DNA from: Pandoraea thiooxydans
Lineage (GTDB): Bacteria > Pseudomonadota > Gammaproteobacteria > Burkholderiales > Burkholderiaceae
Assembly: GCF_001931675.1 (NCBI RefSeq)
Contig: NZ_CP014839.1
Span: 2,232,001-2,296,000, forward strand
Length of the DNA: 64,000 nt
Reading direction: 5' to 3'
The number at the start of each line of letters is the position of its first letter. Within the stretch, counting starts at the first letter, position 1. Under the pieces are notes generated by a model. The model was not told the DNA's origin and ran no database searches. It saw only the letters and a list, made by a program, of their open reading frames with translations. Below, in pieces: positions 45,134 to 55,159 of the stretch. Both the position numbers and the translations under genes were made by a program.

Positions 45134-45440
45134 GGCAATCTCCTAGTCCTATGGATAAAACGAAAAACCGCTTTTTTCGCCGCCGGGTGCCGTAACGGAT
45201 GTTTCTGGCACTTCTGGCGGCGAAGTCTTATATAAGAGTCTAGTGATTTCTTACGCGTCGCAACAGATCTAACCGGCCGAAAAATGAAAAATTTTTACCA
45301 TATTTATCAATAACTTAAAAATATAATTTCTTATTATGGAAAGCGATTTTTTATATTGAAAAATTTTCTTTGTGCTTAGCAACGCAGATTTTTACTGACC
45401 AAAACAAGATTCCGCATCGTGAAAAATGACTGAAGCACAA
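45134..45440. other. AT-rich regulatory region upstream of aceA
   Basis: This 307-bp gene-free stretch is the AT-richest part of the window, especially 45285-45370. A 12-bp perfect palindrome TCTTATATAAGA (45226-45237) lies about 95 bp upstream of the aceA start and may be both -10 box and operator. No clear -35 box or terminator for the upstream permease gene was found. Confidence 0.5.
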
Positions 45441-46349
45441 TCATGCCGCTTTTCTGACGCGAGCGGCCGCACCCGCCGGGCGCAAAACCAGCCACAGTGC
45501 CAGGCCGATCAGGCCACCGCCGACGGCATGAGCCCAGGACAGGCGTTCGCCCAAAAAGAGCGCGCCCCAGAGCACGCCGAACAAGGGAATCAGGAATGTC
45601 ACGGTCAGCGATTTGATCGGCCCGATATCGGCGATCAAGCGGAAATACAGGATGTAAGCCAGCGCGGTGCACATGAAGCCGAGGCCGGCCATCGCCGCCC
45701 ACACGCCGGGCGTGCCCCAATCGGGTACCGGCCCCGTGACGGACGAAATGGCGAAGAACGGCAGCACCAGCAGGACCGCCCCCAACTGAGATCCGAATGC
45801 CACCAGCTTGCTGTCCAAGCCACCCTTTTCGGTAATCCAGCGACGCGTGAGGAAACCCGCCAAGCCATAGCAGGCGGTGGCGACCAGGCAGGCGCCAGCC
45901 CCCAGCAGCACCGTCGGGGTGAGCGCAACCGGCCCAGCCCGAGTCAGCACACCGACACCTGCCAGGCCAAGCACCATCGCGAGGACTTTGGGCGGCGTCA
46001 GACGCTCTCCAAACAGCAGCGCGCCGATCAGCACGCCCATGAGCGGCGTGGTCGCGTTGAGAATCGCCGAGTAGCCGGCCGGCAGCGCTTCGGCTGCCAA
46101 ACAGTACATGATGAAAGGCACGCCGGAGTTGATCGCGCCCAGCGCCAGCGTCGCGCCGAATTTGCCGTTGAACCGCCACCGCACACGCATGGCGGCAAGC
46201 AGCGCCGCCAGGCCAAGCGCGCCGAACAGCACGCGGAAAAAAGCGGTCGGCAAGGCCCCCAGTACCGGGGCGGCGATCCGCATGAAAAGAAAGCTGGCGC
46301 CCCAGATCGCGGACAAGGCGATCATTCGTGTGAAATCGGCAGGTCTCAA
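45441..46349 (-). CDS. EamA/DMT-family transporter
   Basis: An inner-membrane protein of about 302 aa with ten hydrophobic helices in two EamA repeats (IALSAIWGASFLFMRIAAPV and LLGAGACLVATACYGLAGF). The proposed start is TTG at 46347-46349, which has a GAGGA Shine-Dalgarno 5 nt upstream and gives (L/M)RPADFTRMIALSAIWGASFL, the family-like N-terminus; the frame is open to 46481 but the extra residues look non-coding. The alternative is ATG at 46325. Substrate unknown. Confidence 0.82.
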   Translation of the reverse strand: MRPADFTRMIALSAIWGASFLFMRIAAPVLGALPTAFFRVLFGALGLAALLAAMRVRWRFNGKFGATLALGAINSGVPFIMYCLAAEALPAGYSAILNATTPLMGVLIGALLFGERLTPPKVLAMVLGLAGVGVLTRAGPVALTPTVLLGAGACLVATACYGLAGFLTRRWITEKGGLDSKLVAFGSQLGAVLLVLPFFAISSVTGPVPDWGTPGVWAAMAGLGFMCTALAYILYFRLIADIGPIKSLTVTFLIPLFGVLWGALFLGERLSWAHAVGGGLIGLALWLVLRPAGAAARVRKAA

Positions 46350-46461
46350 GATATTCCTCTGCGCCCATGCATGGCATTCGTGCATCGGCCCATCCGATGC
46401 GGTCGCCATCTTCGCATGGACGCAGACGGTTGTCTGGCCAATTTCGGACCTCGAACCGGCT

Positions 46462-46495
46462 GCTCGCCATGCCGGCCGCAACCGGCATGGCGAGC
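46462..46495 (-). terminator. Strong hairpin just after the gamma-glutamylcyclotransferase-like gene
   Basis: A perfect 14-bp inverted repeat GCTCGCCATGCCGG / CCGGCATGGCGAGC with a 6-nt loop begins immediately after the stop codon of the minus-strand gene. There is no T run on either strand, so it may be a Rho-assisted terminator or an mRNA 3' stabiliser instead of an intrinsic terminator. Confidence 0.6.
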
Positions 46496-46909
46496 TCAGG
46501 CGCGCGCCAGCCGATGGGCGACCCAGTCGCCCGATTCAATGCGCGGCCGCCCGGCAACAGCCGATGCGGCAACCGGGTAGACGATGCAATCGTGGATTTC
46601 TCCGGCGCAGGTCACCGCCACTTGCTCGCGCACGAAAAGGCCCGTCTGGCCGGGGTAGACCTCCTCGATCTCGTCCAGGACGGGTACCAGCGCCGGCGCG
46701 ATCCGGTAAACCTCGCCGCGCACATACCCCTGCCCGATCGCGCGCACCATGCCGGGGTAGCCGCCAAAGTCGAACAGCAACCCCTCGGCGTCGGCCTCGC
46801 CTACCAGCACCGGTGCCGGCAGACCATGGCGCGCGGCCGCCCGTCGCAGGTCGTTGACTTCGCCGGCGCGCAGCGTGCCATAGACAAACGTATGGAGCGA
46901 GTCACTCAC
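46496..46909 (-). CDS. Gamma-glutamylcyclotransferase-like (GGCT/AIG2) protein
   Basis: A small enzyme-like protein, 137 aa, with the GGCT hallmark VYGTLRAGE near residues 9-17 and the [17 protein letters not shown] segment containing the probable catalytic acid. The start is the GTG at 46907-46909, which overlaps the rraA stop as GTGA; the frame extends to 46960 without family residues. GGCT-fold proteins act on gamma-glutamylamines or related amides; the substrate here is unknown. Confidence 0.85.
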   Translation of the reverse strand: MSDSLHTFVYGTLRAGEVNDLRRAAARHGLPAPVLVGEADAEGLLFDFGGYPGMVRAIGQGYVRGEVYRIAPALVPVLDEIEEVYPGQTGLFVREQVAVTCAGEIHDCIVYPVAASAVAGRPRIESGDWVAHRLARA

Positions 46910-47400
46910 GCCAGCTTCTCCTGGCTGGCGATAATGCCGTCGCGGTCGGCGTAGATCCAATCGCCCGGGCGAATCAGCGCGCCGGCAATATGCACTGGAA
47001 CGTCACGCTGCCCCTGGCCGAGCTTGGCGCCCCGCCGAGGATTGACCGCAAGCGCGCGCACGCCGATGTCGCACGCGTCGAGTTCGTCCGAGTCGCGCAC
47101 GCAGCCGTTGACGATAATGCCGGCCCAACCGTTGGTCGCGCCGAGCACGCCAAGGTTGCCGCCCACCAGCGCACAGCGCAGCGAGCCGCCGCCATCGACG
47201 AGCAGCACCCGCCCGTCACCTGGCGTCTCCAGCGTCGCGCGCACCAGCGCGTTGTCCTCGAACACCTTGAGCGTGGTCGCCGGGCCGCTGAAGCGGGCAG
47301 CCTTGCCAAACCCCAGAAACATCGGAGCAAGCACGCGCAGCGAACCGTCCGCGAGCCGGGATTCGTGGGCGTCGCAAAGATCACATGTGGCAAATGACAT
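46906..47400 (-). CDS. rraA: RraA family protein
   Basis: A 164-aa RraA-fold protein with the family signature [20 protein letters not shown] followed by CVRDSDEL. The ATG at 47398-47400 has a GAGGA Shine-Dalgarno and gives [16 protein letters not shown], typical of RraA; a start at 47445 is less likely. Members either inhibit RNase E or act as 4-hydroxy-4-methyl-2-oxoglutarate aldolases. The N-terminal TCDLCDAH form is that annotated as RNase E regulator, so that name is favoured. Coupled to the following gene by GTGA. Confidence 0.88.
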   Translation of the reverse strand: MSFATCDLCDAHESRLADGSLRVLAPMFLGFGKAARFSGPATTLKVFEDNALVRATLETPGDGRVLLVDGGGSLRCALVGGNLGVLGATNGWAGIIVNGCVRDSDELDACDIGVRALAVNPRRGAKLGQGQRDVPVHIAGALIRPGDWIYADRDGIIASQEKLA

Positions 47401-47441
47401 CGTTTCCTCGCATAAAACGGAATAGACCGGATGATAGCGCG

Positions 47442-48404
47442 TCACGGCGCGCCGTCGTGACCCTGCGCGTTCGGCATGGTCCGCGCCGCCTCGCCCAGGC
47501 AGCGGCGAAACAGCGTGAGCGCGGGGGTGATCTCGCCGCCGACGTTCCAGGCGACGCTGACCGGGCCCATCACGCCGCCAAGATCGAGAGGCAGTATTTT
47601 CAGGATGCCGTCGGCGGCATAGTGCGTCGCCAGCGAACGCGGCAACAGCCCGAGCACCGCCGACGATTGCAGCAAGGCGAGATTGGCCGTGGTGACGACA
47701 GACTCCACCACATTGACCGGCGTCCTGACCTGGTGCGCGGCGAGGATCGATAGCAAGCGTTTATACATTGGCGCACCGACGGTCGGCACAATCCAGGCAC
47801 AACCGTCGAGGTCCTGCCAGGCAACCTTGCGTTTGCGCGCGAGCGGGTGCGAGCGCGCTGCCACGATAACGGTCGGATCGTCGAACAGCGCTTCGCTGAC
47901 CAGCGAATCGTCCGTCAGTTCGTGCGGGACCCTCCCCACCACCAGATCGAGGTGGCCGGCCCGCAGTGCCGGCAGCAGTTGATCGAGCGTTCCTTCGTGC
48001 AGGCACACCGTCGCGGTCGGGGAATGCCGTTTGAAGCGCAACACCGCTTCCGGAATCAGAATCGGCGCGGCCACCGACAACACGCCCACGTCGATCCGGC
48101 CGCCCATGCCGTTGGCCATCGCCTGCAGCGCCTCGCTGGCGCGACCGGCGTGCCGCAACACTTCGCGGGCGTGGTGAATCAGGCAGGCGCCATAAGGCGT
48201 GGGCTTGATGCGGCGGCCATCGCGCTCGAACAGCGGCACACCGACACCACGCTCGAGATCCGCAATCATTTTCGAGACAGCCGGCTGGGTCACATGCAGC
48301 GCCTGAGCCACCTTCCCGACGCTCGGCAAGTCAGCCACCGTGACCAGCAATTGCAGGTGCCGCAGCTTCAATTGACGAGAAAAATAACTTTCGATCGGCA
48401 GCAT
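47442..48404 (-). CDS. LysR-family transcriptional regulator
   Basis: A 320-aa regulator with the LysR DNA-binding domain ([20 protein letters not shown] to [15 protein letters not shown]) and a sensor domain starting [20 protein letters not shown]. It resembles the GbpR/galactose-binding regulator branch. It is divergent from the MHS permease and sulfatase genes, which it probably controls, and is 41 bp upstream of rraA on its own strand. Confidence 0.88.
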   Translation of the reverse strand: MLPIESYFSRQLKLRHLQLLVTVADLPSVGKVAQALHVTQPAVSKMIADLERGVGVPLFERDGRRIKPTPYGACLIHHAREVLRHAGRASEALQAMANGMGGRIDVGVLSVAAPILIPEAVLRFKRHSPTATVCLHEGTLDQLLPALRAGHLDLVVGRVPHELTDDSLVSEALFDDPTVIVAARSHPLARKRKVAWQDLDGCAWIVPTVGAPMYKRLLSILAAHQVRTPVNVVESVVTTANLALLQSSAVLGLLPRSLATHYAADGILKILPLDLGGVMGPVSVAWNVGGEITPALTLFRRCLGEAARTMPNAQGHDGAP

Positions 48405-48438
48405 GACAGCCCTTATTTCATAACCATAAATTTATTAA

Positions 48439-48469
48439 TTGACACGAATATCTCATTAGACGGTAATAA
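48439..48469 (+). promoter_or_regulatory. Candidate divergent promoter/operator region, LysR/MHS permease
   Basis: A perfect TTGACA (48439-48444) is followed 19 bp later by TAATAA (48464-48469) on the plus strand; the spacer is long, as in activator-dependent promoters. On the minus strand TATAAT occurs at 48470-48475 for the LysR gene. A 10-bp palindrome ATAAATTTAT lies at 48426-48435. Confidence 0.45.
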
Positions 48470-48618
48470 ATTATAGGTGGAAAATCCGTCGAAAAATCGC
48501 GGCAGCCACAGCCCGGCGCTGGGCCGGCTCGCCGAGAACGGATCGGGGCTGCCCTTGCCAGCCCCGGAGAACGAGACACCCCGGCCGGCACCGGCCGCCT
48601 TCCCCAGGAGGATTTTCC

Positions 48619-49935
48619 ATGTCATCCCTTGCAGCGCATCGGCGCGCCATCGTTGCCGCAACCATCGGCAACGCATTCGAGTGGTACGACTTCATCGTTT
48701 TCGGCTTTCTGTCGGTCATCATCGCCAAGCAGTTCTTTCCGTCGACCGACCCCACGCTTTCGGTGCTGCTCACCACCGCCACCTTCGGCAGCGCGTTCCT
48801 GGTGCGCCCGCTGGGCGGCATCCTGCTTGGCATCTACGCCGACCGGGCCGGACGCAAGGCTGCGCTGTCACTGGTTATCCTGCTGATGAGCGTTGCCTCG
48901 GCAATGATCGCCTTCACGCCGAATTACGCCACTATCGGTATCGCCGCGCCGGTAATCGTCGTGCTCTCGCGCCTGCTGCAGGGTTTGTCGGCCGGCGGCG
49001 AATTCGGTAGCGCGACCGCGCTGTTGATCGAATACGCACCGGCGAACCGACGCGGCTTCTATGGCAGTTGGCAGAACTTCGGACAGTTTCTGGCAGCAGT
49101 CGTGGCCGCCACCATGGGCGCGCTGATCTCGCGCGGCCTGTCCGCCACGGCCCTGAACGATTGGGGCTGGCGCATCCCGTTTTTGTTCGGCTTGTTGATC
49201 GGTCCGGTGGGCTTTTACATCCGCACGAAGATCGACGAGGCGCCCGGCTATACACAAGCGATCGCCACGGCAACGGACGCGGCCCGCGTCACCTTCGGAG
49301 CGATATGGCGCGAGCATCGCGGCGCGCTGCTCATCTCCTTCGGCCTGGTAGTGTTCAGCTCGGTCGCGCAATACGTGCTCAACGTCTATTTGCCGATCTA
49401 TTCGGTGCGCCAGTTGCACCTGCCGGTCGCCGCACCGTTCGTGGTCCTGGTGGTCACCGGCACCACGCGCATGATCCTGATCCCGCTGTTCGGCTTGCTC
49501 TCCGATCGTGTCGGCCGCAAGCCGGTGATGGGCACGGCCATGGTGCTCTACCTGCTGACCATCTACCCGCTCTTTGTCTGGCTGGTGGCCGCGCCGAGCC
49601 TGCCGCGCCTGCTGGCCACCGAAATGATCTTCGCGATTTTGATGGCGGCGTCGCTGGGCCCGGCGGCCACGGCGCTGGCGGAACTGTTCCCCACACGGGT
49701 CAGGGCCACCGGACTGTCGATTTCGTACAATGTGGCCACGACGTTGTTCGGCGGTTTTTCGCCATTCCTGGTGGCTTGGCTGATCGAAGTCACCGGCGAC
49801 AAGATGATGCCGGCCTACTTCGTCACGATCGCTACGTTAGTCGGCGTGGCCGCGCTCTGGCCGATGCAGGACAAGTCGCGCGAGACTTGCCTGGATGCCG
49901 CCGGCGCGGCCGGACAAGGCGAATTTTCGATGTAA
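48619..49935 (+). CDS. MHS-family MFS transporter (metabolite:H+ symporter)
   Basis: A 438-aa inner-membrane permease with 12 helices of the MHS branch: IVAATIGNAFEWYDFIVFGF at the N-terminus, YADRAGRKAALSL between helices 2 and 3, and LQGLSAGGEFGSATALLIEY. The family imports organic acids, osmolytes and aromatic compounds with protons. A strong AGGAGGA Shine-Dalgarno precedes the ATG. The hydrolase starting 27 bp later suggests uptake of its substrate or a related ester. Confidence 0.9.
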   Translation: MSSLAAHRRAIVAATIGNAFEWYDFIVFGFLSVIIAKQFFPSTDPTLSVLLTTATFGSAFLVRPLGGILLGIYADRAGRKAALSLVILLMSVASAMIAFTPNYATIGIAAPVIVVLSRLLQGLSAGGEFGSATALLIEYAPANRRGFYGSWQNFGQFLAAVVAATMGALISRGLSATALNDWGWRIPFLFGLLIGPVGFYIRTKIDEAPGYTQAIATATDAARVTFGAIWREHRGALLISFGLVVFSSVAQYVLNVYLPIYSVRQLHLPVAAPFVVLVVTGTTRMILIPLFGLLSDRVGRKPVMGTAMVLYLLTIYPLFVWLVAAPSLPRLLATEMIFAILMAASLGPAATALAELFPTRVRATGLSISYNVATTLFGGFSPFLVAWLIEVTGDKMMPAYFVTIATLVGVAALWPMQDKSRETCLDAAGAAGQGEFSM

Positions 49936-49961
49936 CCGGTGATTTTCAGGGCACTGTATTC

Positions 49962-51527
49962 ATGTCATCCATTCGTAATGTGCTGTTCGTGATGTGCGAT
50001 CAACTGCGGGCCGACCACCTCGCCTGCTATGGTCACCCGTATCTCAAGACACCGAACATCGACGCGCTGGCGCGGCGCGGCGTGCGCTTCGAGCGCGCCT
50101 TCGTCCAGTCTGGGGTGTGCGGGCCATCGCGCATGTCGTTTTATACCGGCCGCTATGTCTCGAGCCACGGGGCGACCTGGAATCGCGTCCCGCTGTCGAT
50201 CGACGAGCTCACGCTGGGCGAATACCTGAAAGACCGCCAGCGGCAGCTCGCGCTGGTGGGCAAGAGTCACGTCACGCCGGATCGCCACGGCCTCGAGCGC
50301 CTGCACATCGAGGGCGACAGCGAACTCGGCGTATTGCTGCGCGAAGGCCATTTCAAGCTGGTCGACCGCTACGACGGCCATCATGCCGAGCCGGACGGCG
50401 GTTACGCCCGCTATCTGCGCGAGCGCGGCTACGCCAGCGCCGACCCGTGGACCGACTATGCGATCTCCGCCGAAGACGAGCACGGACGGATTGTCAGCGG
50501 CTGGCACATGCGCAACGTCCACCTGCCGGCCCGGGTGGCCGAAGCCGACTCCGAAACGGCCTACACCACCGATCAGGCGATTCGCTTCATCGAGGGTCAC
50601 GGCGACGCGCCGTGGGTGCTGCATCTGTCATATGTCAAACCGCATTGGCCATACATGGCCCCGGCGCCATATCACAACCAATATGCGCTGGACCAATGCC
50701 TGCCGCTGCAGCGTCACCCGCGCGAGCTGACTGCGCCGCATCCTGTGGTAGCAGCCTACCGGCAGCAGGAGGAGTGCGCGAATTTCATGCGCAAGGAGGT
50801 CGCCCATCACGTTCGCCCCGCCTACCAGGGACTCATCAGCCAGTTGGACGCGCACTTCGGCCGGCTCTGGGAGACGCTGGAAAGACTGGGTCGCTGGCAG
50901 GATACGCTGATTATTTTCACCGCCGATCACGGGGATTTTCTCGGCGACCATTGGCTCGGCGAAAAGGAGCTTTTCTACGACACCGTGCAACGCGTGCCGT
51001 ATATCGTCTACGACCCGTCGCCCGAGGCCAACGCCACGCGCGGTCACACCAGCAAGCAGTTGGTCGAGGCAATCGATACGGTGCCGACCATCCTCGACGC
51101 GCTCGACACACCACTACCATCGCACCGCCTGGAAGGGCGCTCGCTGCTGACGCTCACGCGGGGTCGGGAAACGGCCCAAGCGTGGCGCGAGGCGGTGTTC
51201 TCGGAACTCGATTACTCATATCGCCAGGCACGCCTGACATTGGGTCGCGGCCCCGGCGAATGCCGCGCATGGATGGTGCGCACCGATACCTGGAAATATG
51301 TCCATTGGGAAGGCTACGCGCCGCAATTGTTCGATCTGCAAAACGACCCCGAGGAATTTTTCGATCTGGGCCGGGAGCCCGGCTACGAATCCGTTCGCGA
51401 TGGCATGCGCGAGCGACTGCTGGACTGGCTCAGCCATTTGAAGCATAGAACGACCGTCTCAGAGGCCGATGTGGAGCGCGGCACCAACCAGTACAAGAAC
51501 GCGGGAGTGTTCTACGGCGTTTGGTGA
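49962..51527 (+). CDS. Sulfatase-family hydrolase, phosphonate monoester hydrolase-like
   Basis: An alkaline phosphatase-superfamily hydrolase of 521 aa. The sulfatase motif CGPSR (53-57) puts C53 in position for conversion to formylglycine; metal ligands include D13 in MCDQLRADH and D322/H323 in IIFTADHGDFLGDH. The C-terminal region (KYVHWEGYAPQLFDLQNDPE and the final helix) resembles Rhizobium phosphonate monoester hydrolases and related arylsulfatases. It has no signal peptide, so it should act in the cytoplasm after uptake by the MHS permease. The frame opens at 49068 inside the permease gene, but 49962 fits the family start. The true ester substrate is unknown. Confidence 0.85.
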   Translation: MSSIRNVLFVMCDQLRADHLACYGHPYLKTPNIDALARRGVRFERAFVQSGVCGPSRMSFYTGRYVSSHGATWNRVPLSIDELTLGEYLKDRQRQLALVGKSHVTPDRHGLERLHIEGDSELGVLLREGHFKLVDRYDGHHAEPDGGYARYLRERGYASADPWTDYAISAEDEHGRIVSGWHMRNVHLPARVAEADSETAYTTDQAIRFIEGHGDAPWVLHLSYVKPHWPYMAPAPYHNQYALDQCLPLQRHPRELTAPHPVVAAYRQQEECANFMRKEVAHHVRPAYQGLISQLDAHFGRLWETLERLGRWQDTLIIFTADHGDFLGDHWLGEKELFYDTVQRVPYIVYDPSPEANATRGHTSKQLVEAIDTVPTILDALDTPLPSHRLEGRSLLTLTRGRETAQAWREAVFSELDYSYRQARLTLGRGPGECRAWMVRTDTWKYVHWEGYAPQLFDLQNDPEEFFDLGREPGYESVRDGMRERLLDWLSHLKHRTTVSEADVERGTNQYKNAGVFYGVW

Positions 51528-51591
51528 CGGACCACGCGCGTTCGGCGAGGGTGCGCTAAGATCGCCTCAATAAAGCTCTCGCCTCATAGCC

Positions 51592-52437
51592 ATGCCCGAG
51601 CAGATCCCAAGCGCGCCCATCGCGCTGCATATCGTGCCTCACGAATACGGGCCCAGCGACGCCCGGCCGGTGAGGTTGCGTTCGCGACCGCTGGCACAGG
51701 GCGTCGTCGTGCCCCGGCATGCGCATCCGTGGGCTCAGGTCGCCTATACCACGCAGGGCGTCATCCGCCTGGCGGTTGCCAATGCCGCGTGGATCGTGCC
51801 GCCGTCGCGAGCGCTCTGGATTCCGCCGCATACGCCGCACCAGTTATCGATTCTGAAAGACGCCTATCTGCGTACGCTGTACGTGCTGCCGGCGGCTATT
51901 CCGACCGCGTTGAGCGGTTGCCGCGTGGTCGAAGTCTCGCCCCTGCTGCGCGAATTGATCGCCGCGATCGACCAGCCCGGGCCACTGGATCCCGCGCGTG
52001 AACGCCTGCTCGGCGCGTTGGCCCTCGACGAGATCGGGCGTGCGGCGCCGCTGCCGCTGCAAGTGCCGCTGCCCAGCGACAAGCGTCTGCTGAGCCTGTG
52101 CAATGCGATTCTGGCGGACCCCGCACGCACCTGGACGCTCGAGCAGTGGTCTCGCTATGCCGGCGCGAGTTCGCGCACGATCGCCCGGCTATTTCGCCAG
52201 GAGATGGGTACGACCTTCGTACATTGGCGCCAGCAAGCGCTGCTTGCGCAGGCGATCCCACTCGCCTCGCGAGGTTACTCGCTGGCTCGCATCGCGCACG
52301 AGCTCGGCTACAGCAGCCAAAGCGCGTTCTCGGCAATGTTCCGGCGCGCCTTCGGCGAGAGTCCGAGCACGTTCTTCGCGCGTGGCCAGCACCAGGTCGC
52401 CGAACACCGCACCCCTCCGGCACGCAGCGGCGACTGA
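51592..52437 (+). CDS. AraC-family transcriptional regulator (cupin N-terminus)
   Basis: A 281-aa regulator with an N-terminal cupin (VVVPRHAHPWAQVAYTTQGV, IPPHTPHQLSIL) and a C-terminal pair of helix-turn-helices (TLEQWSRYAGASSRTIARLF and SLARIAHELGYSSQSAFSAMF). The layout is that of NimR-like AraC proteins, which often regulate a neighbouring exporter. It lies 64 bp after the hydrolase and may belong to the same module. Ligand unknown. Confidence 0.88.
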   Translation: MPEQIPSAPIALHIVPHEYGPSDARPVRLRSRPLAQGVVVPRHAHPWAQVAYTTQGVIRLAVANAAWIVPPSRALWIPPHTPHQLSILKDAYLRTLYVLPAAIPTALSGCRVVEVSPLLRELIAAIDQPGPLDPARERLLGALALDEIGRAAPLPLQVPLPSDKRLLSLCNAILADPARTWTLEQWSRYAGASSRTIARLFRQEMGTTFVHWRQQALLAQAIPLASRGYSLARIAHELGYSSQSAFSAMFRRAFGESPSTFFARGQHQVAEHRTPPARSGD

Positions 52438-52478
52438 ATGCCTGCCGCACGCCCCGAGCATCACACCGACGCGCACGC

Positions 52479-52505
52479 AAAAAAAAAGCGCGGCCGAAGC
52501 CGCGC
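52479..52505 (-). terminator. Rho-independent terminator of clpB
   Basis: On the minus strand a 7-bp GC stem GCGCGGC / GCCGCGC with a TTCG tetraloop is followed by nine T residues (A run at 52479-52487). It lies 25 bp past the clpB stop. Confidence 0.92.
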
Positions 52506-52530
52506 CTGTGCTGCACTTCGCCGTTAGCGA

Positions 52531-55125
52531 TCAGTGCACGATCCGCTCGAACTGATACTTGCCATCGTGCCAATCGACCGGCACGATATCCTTCGGTCCG
52601 AACTTGCCCGCCAGAATCAGCTTGGCCACCGGGTTCTCGATCTCCTGCTGGATCGCGCGCTTGAGCGGCCGGGCCCCGAACACGGGGTCATAGCCTTCTT
52701 TGGCGACATGTGCCAGCGCGGCCTCCGAGACGTCGAGCTGCATGTCCATCTTGGCCAGCCGTTCGCGCAGGCGTTCGATCTGGATCATCGCGATCGACTT
52801 GATGTGCTGCTCGTCGAGCGCATGGAACACGACCACTTCGTCAATGCGATTCAGGAACTCAGGCCGGAACTGCTCCTTGATTTCGCCCCACACGGCATCC
52901 TTGATGCGCTCCTGCGGCTCGCCCACCATCGCCTGGATCAACGACGAACCGAGGTTCGAGGTCATCACGATGACCGTGTTCTTGAAGTCCACGGTGCGGC
53001 CCTGACCGTCCGTCATGCGGCCATCGTCGAGTACCTGCAGCAAGACATTGAAGACATCCGGATGCGCCTTCTCGACCTCGTCGAGCAAAATCACGCTGTA
53101 CGGTTTGCGCCGCACGGCCTCGGTCAGGTAACCGCCTTCCTCGTAGCCGACGTAGCCCGGCGGCGCGCCGATCAGACGTGCCACGCTGTGCTTTTCCATG
53201 AATTCGCTCATGTCGATGCGAATCAGATGGTCTTCCGAATCGAACAGGAACGTCGCCAGCGCCTTGCATAGCTCGGTCTTGCCGACCCCCGTCGGGCCGA
53301 GGAACAGGAACGAACCATATGGCCGGTTGGGATCCGCCAGCCCGGCACGCGAGCGCCGGATGGCATCGGCCACCGCCTCGATGGCCTCGTCTTGCCCGAT
53401 GACCCGCTCGTGCAGCTTGTCCTCCATGTGCAACAGCTTTTCCCGCTCGCCCTGCATCATCTTCGACACTGGAATACCGGTCGCGCGCGAGACCACTTCC
53501 GCGATTTCCTCGGCGCCCACTTGCGTGCGCAGCAGCTTGGGTCGCGCCTGCGCCTTGCCCGACGCCTCGGCCTGCGTGACTTCCTTGAGCTTGGCCTCGA
53601 GTTGCGGCAAGGTCCCGTATTGCAGCTCGGCGACCTTATCGAGCTTGCCCTCGCGCTGCAGGCGCACGATCTCGGCGCGGGCTTTTTCGATGTCTTCCTT
53701 GATCTGCGCGCTGCCCAGCACGGCGGCTTTCTCGGCCGTCCAGATTTCCTCGAGATCGGCATACTCCTTGCCCAGCCGGACGATTTCGTCCTCGATCAGG
53801 GCCAGCCGCTTTTGCGACGCTTCGTCGGTTTCCTTCTTCACGGCTTCGCGTTCGATCTTCAGCTGAATCAGCCGGCGGTCGAGCTTGTCCATCGCCTCGG
53901 GCTTGGAGTCGATCTCCATCTTGATCTTGGAGGCGGCCTCGTCGATCAGGTCGATCGCCTTGTCCGGCAGGAAGCGGTCGGTAATGTAGCGATGGCTCAG
54001 TTCCGCGGCCGCGACGATCGCCGGGTCGGTGATTTCGACGCCGTGGTGCAGCTCGTACTTCTCCTGCAGGCCGCGCAGGATGGCGATGGTCGCCTCCACC
54101 GAGGGCTCGTCCACCAGGACCTTCTGGAAGCGGCGCTCGAGCGCGGCGTCCTTCTCGATGTACTTGCGATATTCGTCGAGCGTGGTCGCGCCAATGCAAT
54201 GCAGTTCACCGCGCGCCAATGCCGGCTTGAGCATATTGCCGGCGTCCATGGCGCCTTCGGCCTTGCCGGCGCCCACCATGGTATGGATTTCGTCGATGAA
54301 GACGATCGTGCGGCCTTCGTCCTTGGCAATGTCCTTGAGTACGGCTTTGAGGCGCTCCTCGAATTCACCCCGGTACTTGGCGCCGGCCAGCAGGCCCGCC
54401 ATGTCCAGCGCCAATACGCGCTTGTTTTTGAGCGACTCCGGCACCTCACCGTTGATGATGCGCTGCGCCAACCCTTCGACGATGGCGGTCTTGCCCACGC
54501 CGGGCTCGCCGATCAGCACCGGGTTGTTCTTGGTGCGACGCTGCAGAATCTGGATCGTGCGGCGAATTTCATCGTCGCGGCCGATGACCGGGTCGAGCTT
54601 GCCCGCCCTGGCCCGCTCGGTCAGGTCGAGCGTATATTTCTTGAGCGCCTCGCGCTGGCCCTCGGCGTCCTGGCTGTCGACAGCCTGGCCTCCGCGCACC
54701 GCTTCGATGGCGGCCTCGAGCGCCTTGCGCGAGAGGCCGTGCTCGCGCGCCAGACGGCCGGTGTCGCCCTTGTCGTCGGCCAGTGCAAGCAGGAACATTT
54801 CGCTGGCGATATAACTGTCGCCGCGTTTTTGCGCTTCCTTGTCGGCCTGATTGAGCAGGCCGGCCAGATCGCGCCCGACCTGCACATTGCCGTTGGTGCC
54901 CTGCACTTGCGGCAGGCGCTCGATGGCCTGCTGCGCCGCACTGGTCAGCGGCTGCACGTGCACGCCGGCGCGTGCCAGCAGCGAGCGCGCTGCGCCCTCG
55001 GGCTGTGCCAGCAAGGCAGCCAGCAGATGGACCGGTTCGATATATTGGTTGTCGCGTCCGACTGCGGTACTCTGCGCGTCTGACAGCGCTTCGAGGAACT
55101 GCGTGGTGAATTTGTCTTGTCGCAT
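52531..55125 (-). CDS. clpB: ATP-dependent disaggregase ClpB
   Basis: A hexameric AAA+ chaperone that rescues aggregated proteins with DnaK. The 864-aa protein has the N domain (1-145), NBD1 with [13 protein letters not shown] near 205, the long coiled-coil middle domain (about 410-520) that identifies ClpB, and NBD2 with [14 protein letters not shown] near 607. The ATG at 55123-55125 gives [18 protein letters not shown], the family start, with a GGAGC Shine-Dalgarno; the frame extends to 55263 through the promoter. A sigma-32-type promoter lies just upstream. Confidence 0.97.
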   Translation of the reverse strand: MRQDKFTTQFLEALSDAQSTAVGRDNQYIEPVHLLAALLAQPEGAARSLLARAGVHVQPLTSAAQQAIERLPQVQGTNGNVQVGRDLAGLLNQADKEAQKRGDSYIASEMFLLALADDKGDTGRLAREHGLSRKALEAAIEAVRGGQAVDSQDAEGQREALKKYTLDLTERARAGKLDPVIGRDDEIRRTIQILQRRTKNNPVLIGEPGVGKTAIVEGLAQRIINGEVPESLKNKRVLALDMAGLLAGAKYRGEFEERLKAVLKDIAKDEGRTIVFIDEIHTMVGAGKAEGAMDAGNMLKPALARGELHCIGATTLDEYRKYIEKDAALERRFQKVLVDEPSVEATIAILRGLQEKYELHHGVEITDPAIVAAAELSHRYITDRFLPDKAIDLIDEAASKIKMEIDSKPEAMDKLDRRLIQLKIEREAVKKETDEASQKRLALIEDEIVRLGKEYADLEEIWTAEKAAVLGSAQIKEDIEKARAEIVRLQREGKLDKVAELQYGTLPQLEAKLKEVTQAEASGKAQARPKLLRTQVGAEEIAEVVSRATGIPVSKMMQGEREKLLHMEDKLHERVIGQDEAIEAVADAIRRSRAGLADPNRPYGSFLFLGPTGVGKTELCKALATFLFDSEDHLIRIDMSEFMEKHSVARLIGAPPGYVGYEEGGYLTEAVRRKPYSVILLDEVEKAHPDVFNVLLQVLDDGRMTDGQGRTVDFKNTVIVMTSNLGSSLIQAMVGEPQERIKDAVWGEIKEQFRPEFLNRIDEVVVFHALDEQHIKSIAMIQIERLRERLAKMDMQLDVSEAALAHVAKEGYDPVFGARPLKRAIQQEIENPVAKLILAGKFGPKDIVPVDWHDGKYQFERIVH

Positions 55126-55159
55126 CGAATGCTCCAGGGAAAGATTGACTTTGCCTTCG

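Noticed and set aside
45376-46572. 398-codon minus-strand open frame over the second EamA gene
   Set aside because: It is a different frame from the membrane protein; the product is Arg/Gly-rich with no hydrophobic helices, whereas the 45441-46349 frame gives clear EamA repeats.
49068-49961. N-terminal extension of the hydrolase frame (298 codons) inside the permease gene
   Set aside because: The residues are non-family and the region is fully used by the permease in another frame; the hydrolase family start is at 49962.
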